64,000 nt of DNA from Geothermobacter hydrogeniphilus (GCF_002093115.1 NZ_NAAD01000013.1:1-64000); one strand, 5' to 3'. Positions 1-8,439 are shown, counted from the first letter of the stretch. The notes: generated by a model from the sequence alone, not told the origin. A program made the numbers and translations.

Positions 1-55
1 TCTCACATCTCACATCTCACATCTCACATCTCACATCTCACATCTCACATCTCAC
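1..55. repeat. 7-bp tandem repeat (TCTCACA) at the 3' end of ridA
   Basis: The window opens with nearly eight perfect head-to-tail copies of TCTCACA, truncated on the left by the window edge. On the minus strand each unit reads TGTGAGA and so contains a TGA. The last, incomplete copy supplies the ridA stop codon (52-54). There are no spacers, so this is not a CRISPR array. Copy number of such short-period repeats often varies between strains. Confidence 0.95.
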
Positions 56-438
56 GCGTCATCGTGCGCGATCCATTCGATCTCGACCGATACCCCTTTC
101 GGCAGGGCAGCCACTTCAACGGTGGCGCGAGCCGGCGGCGCGACGGGAAAGAAGCGCCCGTAAATCTCGTTGACAACAGCAAAATCAGCGAGGTCGACAA
201 GATAGATGGTGGTCTTGACAACCTGGCCGAAATTGAGCCCGGCGGCAGCGAGAACTGCACCCATGTTTTTCATCACCTGTTCGGTCTGTTCGGCGATCCC
301 ACCGGACACCACCTCGCCGCTGACCGGATCAAGCGGAATCTGTCCGGAAAACCAGACCTGATCGCCTACCCGTACGCCCTGGGCATAGGGTCCGATAGCT
401 GCCGGCGCATTGTCGCTCTGAATAATCTCTTTCGCCAT
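52..438 (-). CDS. ridA: RidA family reactive enamine/imine deaminase
   Basis: 128-residue protein of the RidA/YjgF/UK114 family, which hydrolyses reactive enamine/imine intermediates such as 2-aminoacrylate in the cytosol. Family features visible are the N-terminal NAPAAIGPYAQG stretch, the VWFSGQIPLDP strand and the C-terminal PPARATVEVAALPKG segment that carries the conserved Arg of the trimer-interface active site. The ATG at 438 is chosen because GGGAG lies just upstream; a longer reading from 786 is an antisense-like extension through spoT and is rejected. The gene follows spoT by 28 bp on the same strand, so the two are probably co-transcribed. Its stop codon lies in the 7-bp tandem repeat. 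Confidence 0.95.
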   Translation of the reverse strand: MAKEIIQSDNAPAAIGPYAQGVRVGDQVWFSGQIPLDPVSGEVVSGGIAEQTEQVMKNMGAVLAAAGLNFGQVVKTTIYLVDLADFAVVNEIYGRFFPVAPPARATVEVAALPKGVSVEIEWIAHDDA

Positions 439-466
439 GAATGCTCTCCCTTTTCTGGTGACACCC

Positions 467-2626
467 TCAGCCGCGCAACCGCTCCACCTTGTAAACACCC
501 TTGAGGTTGACAACCGCCTGGCGCACCCGGTTGAGATGTTCAAGATCCTGAACATCCACTTCAAAATTGTTGATCCCCTTGTGATCGGCGGTTGAATGGA
601 CGTTGGCACTGATAATGTTGGCGTCGCAGTTGGTGATGGCAGTGGTAATGGCGGCCAGCATCCCCCGCTGGTTCTCGCAGTAGACCCTGATTCTGACCGG
701 ACGCGACGCCTTCTTGCGTCGATCCCACTCAACCGGAACACGGCGTTCCGGATCGGTTTCCCGCACCTGGGGGCAATCGCTGGCATGGACGGTCACCCCG
801 CGGCCACGGGTGATGAAACCGACCACTTCATCTCCCGGAAGCGGGTTGCAGCACTTGGCGAAGCGCACCAGGATATCCTCGACCCCGTGCAGTTTGATGG
901 CATTGGAGGGCTTTTTACGAATCTTGTTGACCACCTTGCCGAGGGGCCCGGGCGCCGCCGGCCGGGTCTCGATCTGCTCACGGGGAACCAGCTTGGAAAT
1001 GATCTGGCCGAGAGTCACCTTGCCGTAACCGAGAGCTGCCAGCAGATCCTCGCCGCCGCTGAAGCCGAATTCCTCCCAGGCTTTCCGCCAGTCGGCAGAC
1101 GACAGTACTTTTTTCAGGCTCATACCGTACTTGCGGAGACGTTTTTCCAGCAGATCTCGTCCGAGTTCGACGCTGCGTTCACGCTGTTCGGTCTTGATCC
1201 AGTGGCGAATCTTGTTGCGCGCCTTGGACGTGCGGACAAACTTGAGCCAGTCCTTGCTCGGATGCTGGCCGGCCTGGGTGGTCACTTCGACGATGTCACC
1301 GTTGTGCAGTTCGGTCTTGAGCGGCACCAGCTTGCCGTTGACCTTGGCGCCGCTGCAGTGATTGCCGACATCGCTGTGGATACTGTAGGCGAAATCGACC
1401 GGGGTCGAACCGCGCGGCAGCTCCTTGACATCGCCATTCGGGGTGAATACGTAGACTTCCTCGGGAAAGAGATCAACCTTGACCGAGGAGAGAAATTCCC
1501 GCGAATCGGTCAGGTCCTTCTGCCATTCGAGCATCTGCCGCAGCCAGGCGAAACGCCGGTCGTGCCGGCCGCTGGCGGCAATCGGGGCCCCCTTTCCTTC
1601 CTTGTATTTCCAGTGCGCCGCGATGCCCTCTTCGGCAATCCGGTGCATCTCGATGGTCCGCAGCTGGATCTCCATCCGTTCGCCATGCGGGCCGAGAACC
1701 GTCGTATGCAGCGACTGGTACATGTTGGCCTTGGGCATGGCGATATAATCCTTGAAGCGTCCGGGAATCGGCTTCCACAGGGCATGGACGATACCGAGCA
1801 CCGCGTAACAGTCCTGCACCGAAGGCAGGATGATGCGAAAGGCGATCAGGTCATGCACCTGGTCGAAATCGATCTGCTGCCGCTTCATTTTCTGGTAGAT
1901 GGAATAAAGATGCTTGGCGCGACCGGAGATCTGGCCGTCAAAACCGTTGTCTTTCAGCATCCGCCCGAGGGTCCGCTTGACCTCTTCGATATAACGGGAC
2001 TGCTCGCGCTTGCGGCGCGCGATCCTGGCGGACAGATCCCGATAGTCGTCCGGCTCCTGGTAGCGGAAGGAAAGATTTTCCAGTTCGTTCTTGATCCAGC
2101 TGATCCCCATACGGTTGGCCAGCGGCGCGTAGATCTCCGCTGTCTCCCGGGCAATCAGCTGCTGCTGTTCGGGCGGCAGAGCGTCAAGAGTACGCATGTT
2201 GTGCAGCCGATCGGCAAGCTTGACCAGGATCACCCGGATATCGCGCGCCATGGCGAGCAGCATCTTGCGAAAATTTTCCGCCTGCTCCTCGGCCCGGGTC
2301 TTGAATGTCACCCGGCCGATCTTGGTCACCCCGTCAACCAGCTCAAAGACTTCATCCCCGAAAAGTTCGCGGATTTCCGTCTCGCCGGTCAGGGTGTCTG
2401 CAAAGGTATCGTGCAGCAGGCCGGTGACGATGGAAGGAACATCGAGCTGTAGCTGGGCGAGGATATGGGCAACTTCGAGGGGATGATGCAGATAGGCTTC
2501 GCCGGAGAGGCGCACCTGTCCCTGGTGAACTTTTCCGCAGAAGACATAAGCCTTGCGGATCGGTTCGAGGTCGGCGGTCGGATGATAGCCGGCCACCATG
2601 TCAAGGATGTCGTCGAGACGGACCAT
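467..2626 (-). CDS. spoT: Bifunctional (p)ppGpp synthetase/hydrolase (Rel/SpoT)
   Basis: 719-residue long RelA/SpoT homologue that makes and degrades the stringent-response alarmone. Domains in order: HD hydrolase (about 25-180, with HHPLEVAH and KLADRLHN ending in the conserved Asn143), synthetase (about 230-360, with the RFKD motif typical of bifunctional enzymes and EIQLRT), TGS (YVFTPNGDVKELP), a zinc-finger-like helical region (CCNPLPGDEVVG) and a C-terminal ACT domain. The HD motif reads HDTFADT rather than the usual HDTVEDT, so the first acidic residue of the ED pair is Ala76; hydrolase activity could be altered. The start at 2626 has only a weak ribosome binding site. A family-1 repeat lies between this gene and rpoZ. 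In Desulfuromonadales the gene is often annotated relA. Confidence 0.95.
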   Translation of the reverse strand: MVRLDDILDMVAGYHPTADLEPIRKAYVFCGKVHQGQVRLSGEAYLHHPLEVAHILAQLQLDVPSIVTGLLHDTFADTLTGETEIRELFGDEVFELVDGVTKIGRVTFKTRAEEQAENFRKMLLAMARDIRVILVKLADRLHNMRTLDALPPEQQQLIARETAEIYAPLANRMGISWIKNELENLSFRYQEPDDYRDLSARIARRKREQSRYIEEVKRTLGRMLKDNGFDGQISGRAKHLYSIYQKMKRQQIDFDQVHDLIAFRIILPSVQDCYAVLGIVHALWKPIPGRFKDYIAMPKANMYQSLHTTVLGPHGERMEIQLRTIEMHRIAEEGIAAHWKYKEGKGAPIAASGRHDRRFAWLRQMLEWQKDLTDSREFLSSVKVDLFPEEVYVFTPNGDVKELPRGSTPVDFAYSIHSDVGNHCSGAKVNGKLVPLKTELHNGDIVEVTTQAGQHPSKDWLKFVRTSKARNKIRHWIKTEQRERSVELGRDLLEKRLRKYGMSLKKVLSSADWRKAWEEFGFSGGEDLLAALGYGKVTLGQIISKLVPREQIETRPAAPGPLGKVVNKIRKKPSNAIKLHGVEDILVRFAKCCNPLPGDEVVGFITRGRGVTVHASDCPQVRETDPERRVPVEWDRRKKASRPVRIRVYCENQRGMLAAITTAITNCDANIISANVHSTADHKGINNFEVDVQDLEHLNRVRQAVVNLKGVYKVERLRG

Positions 2627-2682
2627 CAGGGCTCGGGCAAAAAACGGGCAGACAGCTCGGCGGCCGCCTGCCCGGATTTACA

Positions 2683-2844
2683 CCTGAATCAGTGAGCTCC
2701 TTGTCGGCGGACAGCACAAGTCATTGATCTGCCTGAGCTTCCCAAAAATCACCAGCGAACCTGTGGGTGCGCTTCAGATTTTTGAAAATCTCACTCAGAG
2801 CAAGCACTTGCACTCTCCATCCAACAGGAACTCACTGATTCAGG
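2683..2844 (-). repeat. Family-1 dispersed element, full-length copy (F1a)
   Basis: 162-bp element bounded by inverted termini CCTGAATCAGTGAG and CTCACTGATTCAGG. It lies between rpoZ and spoT. Read on the minus strand, it matches the element at 8230-8389 along its whole length with scattered substitutions. There is no ORF of consequence and no clear target-site duplication, so it looks like a non-autonomous MITE- or REP-type element. Confidence 0.9.
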
Positions 2845-2862
2845 TTTCAGCCGGCTTTACTT

Positions 2863-3069
2863 TCAGCTCTTGCGGGTGGGGATTTCGAAATCAACCTTTC
2901 CAGCGGCGATTTCACGCAGCGAAACAACGACCTTCTTGTTGTTGGCCTTGTTGTCGATCAGGGGCGCGGCCCCCTTGTAAAGCTGCTTGGAGCGTTTGGA
3001 CGCGACCATGCAGAGCAAAAAGCGGTTGGGGATCACATCCAGACAATCTTCAACTGTGACACGTGCCAT
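2863..3069 (-). CDS. rpoZ: DNA-directed RNA polymerase subunit omega
   Basis: 68-residue omega subunit, which helps assemble beta-prime into RNA polymerase and is a contact for ppGpp in proteobacteria. It begins [17 protein letters not shown] and contains the family's ASKRSKQL segment. The start has GGGAG upstream. It lies 24 bp downstream of gmk in the same order (gmk-rpoZ-spoT) seen in many proteobacteria, linking polymerase omega with the ppGpp enzyme gene that follows. Confidence 0.95.
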   Translation of the reverse strand: MARVTVEDCLDVIPNRFLLCMVASKRSKQLYKGAAPLIDNKANNKKVVVSLREIAAGKVDFEIPTRKS

Positions 3070-3093
3070 AATCAGAACTCCCTTGGTGTTGAC

Positions 3094-3750
3094 CTATTTT
3101 TCCAACCCGAACCAGACCGCCGGCGCACTCTTGAAGCGTCTGGTCCGACAGCGTTCTGCCCGGACGATGGACGCCAGCTGCAGGCGGGCGGCTTCCAGGT
3201 CGGCATTGACAACCAGGTAATCATACCACCTGGCGGCGCGAATTTCCTGTTCGGCATTGCGCAGACGATGCCGGATCACCTCATCGCTGTCGGTCTGCCT
3301 GGAACGGAGACGTCTTTCCAGCTCCGCGAGCGACGGCGGCAGGATGAAGACGAAGACAGCGGCATCAAGCCTGTCACGCAGTTGCGCGGCTCCCTGGCAG
3401 TCGATATCGAGCAGAATATCCTCGCCCCGCCGGCGGGACTCGTCCAGGGTCTTCAGCGCCGTGCCGTAGCAGTTGCCGTGGACCTCCGCCCACTCGGCGA
3501 ATTCCCCGGCCGCGACCATGCGGTCGAATTCAGCCTGGTCAACGAAATGGTAATCGACGCCATCCCGTTCCGAGCCACGCGGCTTACGGGTCGTGAACGA
3601 GACAGACTGACGGATATTGCTGAAATTGTCAACCAGATGTCGGCAGAGGGTGGTCTTGCCGGCCCCGGATGGAGCGGAAACGACGATCAGCAACCCTTCA
3701 CGGGGCGCTTCGATCGGCTGAAGCCGTTCTGCTGCAGATTTTTCATTCAT
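3094..3750 (-). CDS. gmk: Guanylate kinase
   Basis: 218-residue enzyme phosphorylating GMP to GDP with ATP. The P-loop [11 protein letters not shown] is at about residues 25-35, followed by the GMP-binding region with SFTTRKPRGSERDGVDYHFV. The family's usual length is 200-210; a short N-terminal extension accounts for the difference. Its ATG overlaps the yicC stop by 4 bp (ATGA), indicating translational coupling. Confidence 0.97.
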   Translation of the reverse strand: MNEKSAAERLQPIEAPREGLLIVVSAPSGAGKTTLCRHLVDNFSNIRQSVSFTTRKPRGSERDGVDYHFVDQAEFDRMVAAGEFAEWAEVHGNCYGTALKTLDESRRRGEDILLDIDCQGAAQLRDRLDAAVFVFILPPSLAELERRLRSRQTDSDEVIRHRLRNAEQEIRAARWYDYLVVNADLEAARLQLASIVRAERCRTRRFKSAPAVWFGLEK

Positions 3751-4622
3751 GCGACGTTCTGTACCTGTTCACGGATTTTTTCCAGCTCCGCCTTGATCTC
3801 GACCACCTGGCTGCCGATAACGGCGTCATTGGCCTTGCTGCCGATGGTGTTGGTTTCACGGTTGATTTCCTGCACCAGGAAGTCCATTTTCCGGCCGACC
3901 GGTTCCTCCGCAGCAAACAGTCCGCGAAACTGGACCAGGTGACTGCGGAAACGGGTCAGTTCTTCGCTGATGTCACAGCGGTCGGCGAAGACGGCCAGTT
4001 CCTGGGCGACCCGCTGCGGTTCAATATCGACATCGGCGGCATAACGTTCCAGCCGCTGGCGCAACTTCTCCTGCCATTCCAGGGGGACTTGAGGCGCCCG
4101 TTCGGCCACCCGTTCGATCAAACTGTCGAGTTTTTCCAGCCGCTGCTCGAAATCGGCCTGCAGGGCCTCCCCTTCCGAACGCCGCATCTGGCGAATCTGC
4201 TCCAGGGCCTCGTCCAGAGCCTGTTCCAGACACGGCCGCAACTCGTCGAGCGAAATACTTTCGGAGAACTGCAGCACATCCTTCTGTCCGACCAGCAGGT
4301 CGAGCGAGACCTTGTCGTCCAGGCCATAGGCCTTCTGCAGCTTATTCAGCGACCGGACCAGGGCGTCGGCCAGCGGCTTGTTGATCCGGGCCTCGTAGGC
4401 CTGCTCGCCGATGATTTCCAGGTTGATGAAAATATCGATCTTGCCGCGCGCCAGGCTCTCGGAAACCTTTTTCTTGAGCACGCCCTCAAGGGGCATGGCG
4501 GCCCGTGGCCCCTTGACATTGACATCACAGAAGCGGTGGTTGACCGATTTGATTTCGATGCCGATGGCGATATTCTCACCGGCCGCCCGACCCTTGCCGA
4601 AGCCGGTCATGCTGTAGATCAT
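3747..4622 (-). CDS. yicC: YicC/YloC family endoribonuclease
   Basis: 291-residue YicC family protein, starting MIYSMTGFGKG, with the conserved C-terminal KANDAVIGSQVVEIKAELEK segment. E. coli YicC is an RNase acting on small RNAs; the family was long known only as UPF0701. The start is preceded by a GAGG sequence. It is the first gene of a yicC-gmk-rpoZ group. A family-2 repeat and a family-1 end fragment lie directly upstream (4639-4820), separating it from the rhamnose genes. Confidence 0.93.
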   Translation of the reverse strand: MIYSMTGFGKGRAAGENIAIGIEIKSVNHRFCDVNVKGPRAAMPLEGVLKKKVSESLARGKIDIFINLEIIGEQAYEARINKPLADALVRSLNKLQKAYGLDDKVSLDLLVGQKDVLQFSESISLDELRPCLEQALDEALEQIRQMRRSEGEALQADFEQRLEKLDSLIERVAERAPQVPLEWQEKLRQRLERYAADVDIEPQRVAQELAVFADRCDISEELTRFRSHLVQFRGLFAAEEPVGRKMDFLVQEINRETNTIGSKANDAVIGSQVVEIKAELEKIREQVQNVA

Positions 4623-4638
4623 CTTATCTCATCCTCTC

Positions 4639-4656
4639 ATGAACTCACGGATTCAG
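4639..4656 (+). repeat. Family-1 right-end fragment (F1f)
   Basis: TGAACTCACGGATTCAGG matches the right end of the family-1 copy at 18749-18801 (GGAACTCACGGATTCAGG) with one mismatch near its left edge, including the same variant G inside the terminal repeat. Only the end of the element is present, 8 bp from the family-2 element that follows. Confidence 0.6.
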
Positions 4657-4664
4657 GTCAGAGG

Positions 4665-4820
4665 TGATGCTTTCGCAAAAAAGCAACAAGTGTGTTGGCT
4701 AAGCAAAAAGCGCCGGCAGCAAGGCGCGCGATTGTCGAGCAATGAGGCGTACTTACGTACGTTGAAGCAGCGAGACAAACGCAGCAACGCAGCTGCTGGT
4801 GAGTTTTTGCGACGCCATCA
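4665..4820 (+). repeat. Family-2 dispersed palindromic element (F2a)
   Basis: 156-bp imperfect palindrome with termini TGATGCTTTCGCAAAAA and, inverted, TGATGGCGTCGCAAAAA. Bases 4692-4820 are identical, without a mismatch, to the reverse complement of 62543-62671. A third, diverged copy is at 13929-14084. Its right-hand TGA, read on the minus strand, is the stop codon of rfbC. Confidence 0.95.
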
Positions 4821-5363
4821 GGGGTAACATTCAGCATCGCGAAACGCGGTTCCCGCCGCGTCTTTTTCCGACAGCAGGGGCTGAACATCACGCGGCCAGT
4901 CGATCCCCAGGTCCGGGTCATCCCAACGGATCGTCCGCTCATGCTGCGGGGCATAGTAGGCGGTGGTCTTGTAAAGGAGATCCGCCGTCTCGGAGAGTAC
5001 CATAAATCCATGGGCAAATCCTTCAGGAACCCAGAGCTGCCGCTTGTTTTCATCCGACAGAACAGCTCCGACCCATTGTCCGAATGTCGGTGAAGAACGA
5101 CGCAGGTCGACGGCGACATCGAAGATCTCTCCGCCGACGGCCCGCACCAGTTTGCCCTGGGGCTGCTGAACCTGGTAATGCAGACCGCGCAGAACTCCGC
5201 GACAGGAACGCGAGTGGTTGTCCTGAACGAAATCGTTTTGCAGCCCGGTCAACTCTTCCCAGCGGGCCCGATTGAAACTCTCGAAGAAAAATCCGCGTCG
5301 GTCCGGGAATACCCGCGGCTCCAACAGCAGGACATCGGCAATGGCGGTGGTAACAATCCGCAT
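4818..5363 (-). CDS. rfbC: dTDP-4-dehydrorhamnose 3,5-epimerase
   Basis: 181-residue cupin-type epimerase (RmlC) for the third step of dTDP-L-rhamnose synthesis. The catalytic His62 lies in RGLHYQ and Tyr131 in LLYKTTAYY; VPEGFAHGF is also typical. Length matches the family. It is the last gene of an rfbB-D-A-C run on the minus strand. Its TGA stop is formed by the terminal TGATGG of the F2a repeat, so the coding end and the repeat are fused without a spacer. Confidence 0.96.
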   Translation of the reverse strand: MRIVTTAIADVLLLEPRVFPDRRGFFFESFNRARWEELTGLQNDFVQDNHSRSCRGVLRGLHYQVQQPQGKLVRAVGGEIFDVAVDLRRSSPTFGQWVGAVLSDENKRQLWVPEGFAHGFMVLSETADLLYKTTAYYAPQHERTIRWDDPDLGIDWPRDVQPLLSEKDAAGTAFRDAECYP

Positions 5364-5371
5364 ACAAACTC

Positions 5372-6241
5372 CTATTCGCGGCTGAGCTGTTCCAGGTAGC
5401 TGCGGTAACTCGATTTCGGCATGGCCTCGATCACCAGCAGCAGCTGGTCAAGGCCAATATAGCCCTTACGGTAGGCGACCTCTTCAAGACAGCCGATCTT
5501 GACTCCCTGGCGCGCCTCAAGAGTGCCGATAAAATGGCTCGCCTCCAGCAGGCTCATGTGGGTGCCGGTGTCGAGCCAGGCGATGCCCCGTTCGAGTTTC
5601 TCCACCAGCAGCTCTCCTCGTTCGAGGTAGGCCAGGTTGAGGTCGGTGATTTCCAGTTCCCCGCGCGCCGAAGGCTGAAGCCCGCGAGCCAGTTCAACGA
5701 CCTTCTCATCGTAGAGATAGAGCCCCGGCACGGCGTAACGTGATTTCGGCTGTCGCGGTTTCTCTTCGATGCCGAGAACCTTGCCCGTGGCGTCGAACTC
5801 GACCACGCCGTAACGTTCCGGATCCTGCACCGGGTAGCCGAATACCCTGGCGCCGCCGGCAAAGTCCCGGAAAATACGCGACAGGCCCATTTTGCCGTAA
5901 AAGATATTGTCGCCGAGAATCAACGAAACCGCCTTTCCGTCAATGAACTGCTCACCGACCAGAAAAGCTTGGGCGATTCCTTTGGGCTCAGGCTGCACCT
6001 GGTAGCTGAGCCGAATTCCCCACTGCGAACCATCACCCAGCAGGGCCTCGAAACGGGGGGTATCCTGGGGCGTGGAAATGATCAGGATATCCTTCACCCC
6101 GGCCCGCATCAGGGTCGAGAGCGGATAGTAGATCATCGGTTTGTCATAAATCGGCTGCAGTTGCTTGCTGGCCACCAGGGTCAGCGGATAGAGGCGGGTG
6201 CCGGCGCCACCGGCCAGCACAATGCCTTTTTCAATAGCCAT
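5372..6241 (-). CDS. rfbA: Glucose-1-phosphate thymidylyltransferase
   Basis: 289-residue RmlA making dTDP-glucose from dTTP and glucose-1-phosphate, the first step towards dTDP-L-rhamnose. The nucleotide-binding signature [13 protein letters not shown] is at the N terminus, followed by [16 protein letters not shown], and GDNIFYG lies in the middle. Length is typical (about 290). Its start overlaps the end of rfbD by 11 bp, and the rfbC start follows its stop by 8 bp. Confidence 0.97.
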   Translation of the reverse strand: MAIEKGIVLAGGAGTRLYPLTLVASKQLQPIYDKPMIYYPLSTLMRAGVKDILIISTPQDTPRFEALLGDGSQWGIRLSYQVQPEPKGIAQAFLVGEQFIDGKAVSLILGDNIFYGKMGLSRIFRDFAGGARVFGYPVQDPERYGVVEFDATGKVLGIEEKPRQPKSRYAVPGLYLYDEKVVELARGLQPSARGELEITDLNLAYLERGELLVEKLERGIAWLDTGTHMSLLEASHFIGTLEARQGVKIGCLEEVAYRKGYIGLDQLLLVIEAMPKSSYRSYLEQLSRE

Positions 6242-7121
6242 GGGTTTTATCCCCTCCCTGTCTCTGTTTGAAATAACGCTTCAGGCTCTCCCGCCAATCG
6301 GGAATCTCCACACCGGAGATCTTTCCGATCTTCTGCTTGCTGAGGACGGAATAACGCGGACGACAGGCCGGCAGCGGATAGTCCGCGGTCGTGATCGGGC
6401 GAATCTGCCGCACCGCGAGTTTTTCATCATGCCGGGCCAGTTCAATGGCGGCACAGGCGAAATCATACCAGCTGCAGGCACCATCATTACTGTAATGATA
6501 GATGCCGTAGTCACCCTGTTCCAGCAGCCGCAGCATCGCCCGGACCAGATCGTCGGTCCAGGTCGGGGTACCGATCTGGTCGGCGACGATGCCAAGACTT
6601 TCACGCTCACGGGCGAGACGCACCATGGTCTCGACGAAATTGCCGCCGCCAGCTCCGTAAAGCCAGCTGGTGCGGATAATGAAGCAGCGCTCCAGGCCGC
6701 CGGCGAGAATCGCCTGTTCACCGTGCAGCTTGCTCAGACCGTACACCGACAGGGGGTCCGGGGTATCCGTCTCCAGGTAGGGACCGTCCTTTTCGCCGTT
6801 GAAAACAAAATCGGTCGACACATGCACCAGCGTCGCCCCGCAATCACGGGCCAACTCCGCCAGGTAGCCGGGGCCCCTGCCGTTGACCGCCTCGGCCTGC
6901 TCGACCCGACTCTCGCAGCCGTCGACATCGGTCAGGGCGGCGCAATTGATAATCAAATCCGGGTTTTCCCCTGCCAGGTCAAGAACAGAGGTCCGGTCCG
7001 TCAGGTCAAAACCGGGCAGATCATAACCGTGAATATCCCAGTTCCCGGGAGCGAGACGCTGCACCGCGTCGGCCAGCATCCCCCTGGCCCCGATCAGGGC
7101 GACCTTCAGCGAAGCACTCAT
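6231..7121 (-). CDS. rfbD: dTDP-4-dehydrorhamnose reductase
   Basis: 296-residue short-chain dehydrogenase/reductase (RmlD) performing the final NAD(P)H reduction to dTDP-L-rhamnose. A Rossmann nucleotide-binding motif [10 protein letters not shown] is near the N terminus, STDFVFNG follows, and the catalytic Tyr and Lys are in YGLSKLHGE. The gene abuts rfbB without spacing and overlaps rfbA, consistent with one transcription unit. Confidence 0.96.
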   Translation of the reverse strand: MSASLKVALIGARGMLADAVQRLAPGNWDIHGYDLPGFDLTDRTSVLDLAGENPDLIINCAALTDVDGCESRVEQAEAVNGRGPGYLAELARDCGATLVHVSTDFVFNGEKDGPYLETDTPDPLSVYGLSKLHGEQAILAGGLERCFIIRTSWLYGAGGGNFVETMVRLARERESLGIVADQIGTPTWTDDLVRAMLRLLEQGDYGIYHYSNDGACSWYDFACAAIELARHDEKLAVRQIRPITTADYPLPACRPRYSVLSKQKIGKISGVEIPDWRESLKRYFKQRQGGDKTHGY

Positions 7122-8189
7122 TCAGCGATCTCCGTACATCCGGTCGTAGTAGGCCTGGTAGGAGCCGTCAAGGATAGCGGCACACCAGGGCTGGTTGGCG
7201 AGGTACCAGTCGACCGTGCTGCGGAGTCCCTCGTCGAAACGGACCGTCGGCTCCCAGCCGAGTTCCCGCCGGATCTTGCCGGCGTCGATGGCGTAGCGGC
7301 GATCATGCCCGGCGCGGTCCTTGACGAAGCGGACCAGCGAACGACGCGGTTCGCCCGAGGCCAGCGGGGCAACTTTTTCATCGAGAATATCGCAGATGGT
7401 TTCGACCACCTCGATATTCCGTTTTTCGCTGTTGCCGCCGATATTGTAGGTTTCACCGCACCGGCCGCCGTCCAGGACGACCAGGATCGCCCGGCAGTGA
7501 TCCTCGACAAACAGCCAGTCACGGATATTGCGGCCGTCACCGTAGACCGGCAGTTCCCGTCCGTTGAGGGCGTTGTTGATAATCAGCGGAATCAGCTTTT
7601 CCGGAAACTGGTAGGGGCCGTAATTGTTGGAACAGTTGGTGATCAGCACCGGCAGACCGTAGGTATGGCCATAGGCACTGACCAGGTGGTCGGAGGCCGC
7701 CTTGCTGGCCGAATAGGGAGAGCGGGGATCGTAGGGGGTGGTTTCGGAAAAATAACCGGTCTCGCCCAGGGATCCGTAAACCTCGTCGGTGCTGACATGC
7801 AGGAAACGCCTGCCGTCACCCTTCCCTCCGTCCCCGAGCCAGGCGCTGCGGGCCGCCTCAAGGAGCGAGAAGGTGCCGTTGATATTGGTCCGGATGAATT
7901 CTCCGGGCCCGTCGATGCTGCGATCAACGTGCGATTCGGCGGCAAAATGGACCACCGTATCGATCTCTTCTTCGGCAAACAGCTTCTGCACCAGCTCACG
8001 ATCACAGATATCGCCGCGCACGAAACGATAGCGGGGATCAGCGTCGAGACCAGACAGGTTCTCGGGATTGCCGGCATAAGTCAGCTTGTCGAGGTTGACT
8101 AGGCGGATCTCGTCAGGGCTCTCAAGCGCCAGCCGGATAAAATTGGCGCCGATAAACCCGCAGCCGCCGGTAACAAGAATATTTTTCAT
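7122..8189 (-). CDS. rfbB: dTDP-glucose 4,6-dehydratase
   Basis: 355-residue RmlB of the extended SDR family, converting dTDP-glucose to dTDP-4-keto-6-deoxyglucose. GGCGFIGANF binds NAD at the N terminus, STDEVYGSLG contains the active-site Thr/Asp/Glu region and YSASKAASDHL holds the catalytic Tyr and Lys. A GGGGGAG ribosome binding site precedes the start. The 250-bp gap upstream holds a family-1 repeat, so the rhamnose genes may have their own promoter or be read from gmhB. Confidence 0.97.
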   Translation of the reverse strand: MKNILVTGGCGFIGANFIRLALESPDEIRLVNLDKLTYAGNPENLSGLDADPRYRFVRGDICDRELVQKLFAEEEIDTVVHFAAESHVDRSIDGPGEFIRTNINGTFSLLEAARSAWLGDGGKGDGRRFLHVSTDEVYGSLGETGYFSETTPYDPRSPYSASKAASDHLVSAYGHTYGLPVLITNCSNNYGPYQFPEKLIPLIINNALNGRELPVYGDGRNIRDWLFVEDHCRAILVVLDGGRCGETYNIGGNSEKRNIEVVETICDILDEKVAPLASGEPRRSLVRFVKDRAGHDRRYAIDAGKIRRELGWEPTVRFDEGLRSTVDWYLANQPWCAAILDGSYQAYYDRMYGDR

Positions 8190-8229
8190 GGCAGAAATAA
8201 CTCCCCCTCAGTCGCATCACTGGGTATTT

Positions 8230-8389
8230 CCTGAATCAGTGAGGCCCTGTTGGATGGGGAGCGCATGCTTGGTCTGAATGAGATTTTTAAAAACCTGAAG
8301 CGCACCCATAGGTTCGCTGGTGATTTTTGGAAAGCTCAGGCAGATCAATGACGGGTGTTCTCCGCCGACAAGGGGTTTACTGATCCAAG
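8230..8389 (+). repeat. Family-1 dispersed element, full-length copy (F1b)
   Basis: 160-bp copy in the opposite orientation to F1a. The left terminus CCTGAATCAGTGAG is perfect; the right end (TTACTGATCCAAG) is degraded. The interior shares long runs with F1a, for example GAAGCGCACCCA, GGTTCGCTGGTGATTTTTGG and GCTCAGGCAGATCAATGAC. It lies between gmhB and rfbB. Confidence 0.9.
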
Positions 8390-8439
8390 TATTTAATCCG
8401 GGGCGGAATGGTAGCATCCCCGGCGTGGAAATCAAAGCG

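Noticed and set aside
1-55. CRISPR array
   Set aside because: The 7-bp units are contiguous with no spacers.
596-2452. 618-codon plus-strand frame inside spoT
   Set aside because: Mirror frame of a clear Rel/SpoT gene.
2724-3059. Small plus-strand frame upstream of gmk
   Set aside because: Mostly family-1 repeat plus the complement of rpoZ; a matching minus-strand frame in the other copy (8217-8534) is also only repeat sequence.
6198-8102. 634-codon plus-strand open frame over rfbD and rfbB
   Set aside because: Antisense to rfbDB, no family features; explained by GC-rich codon use.
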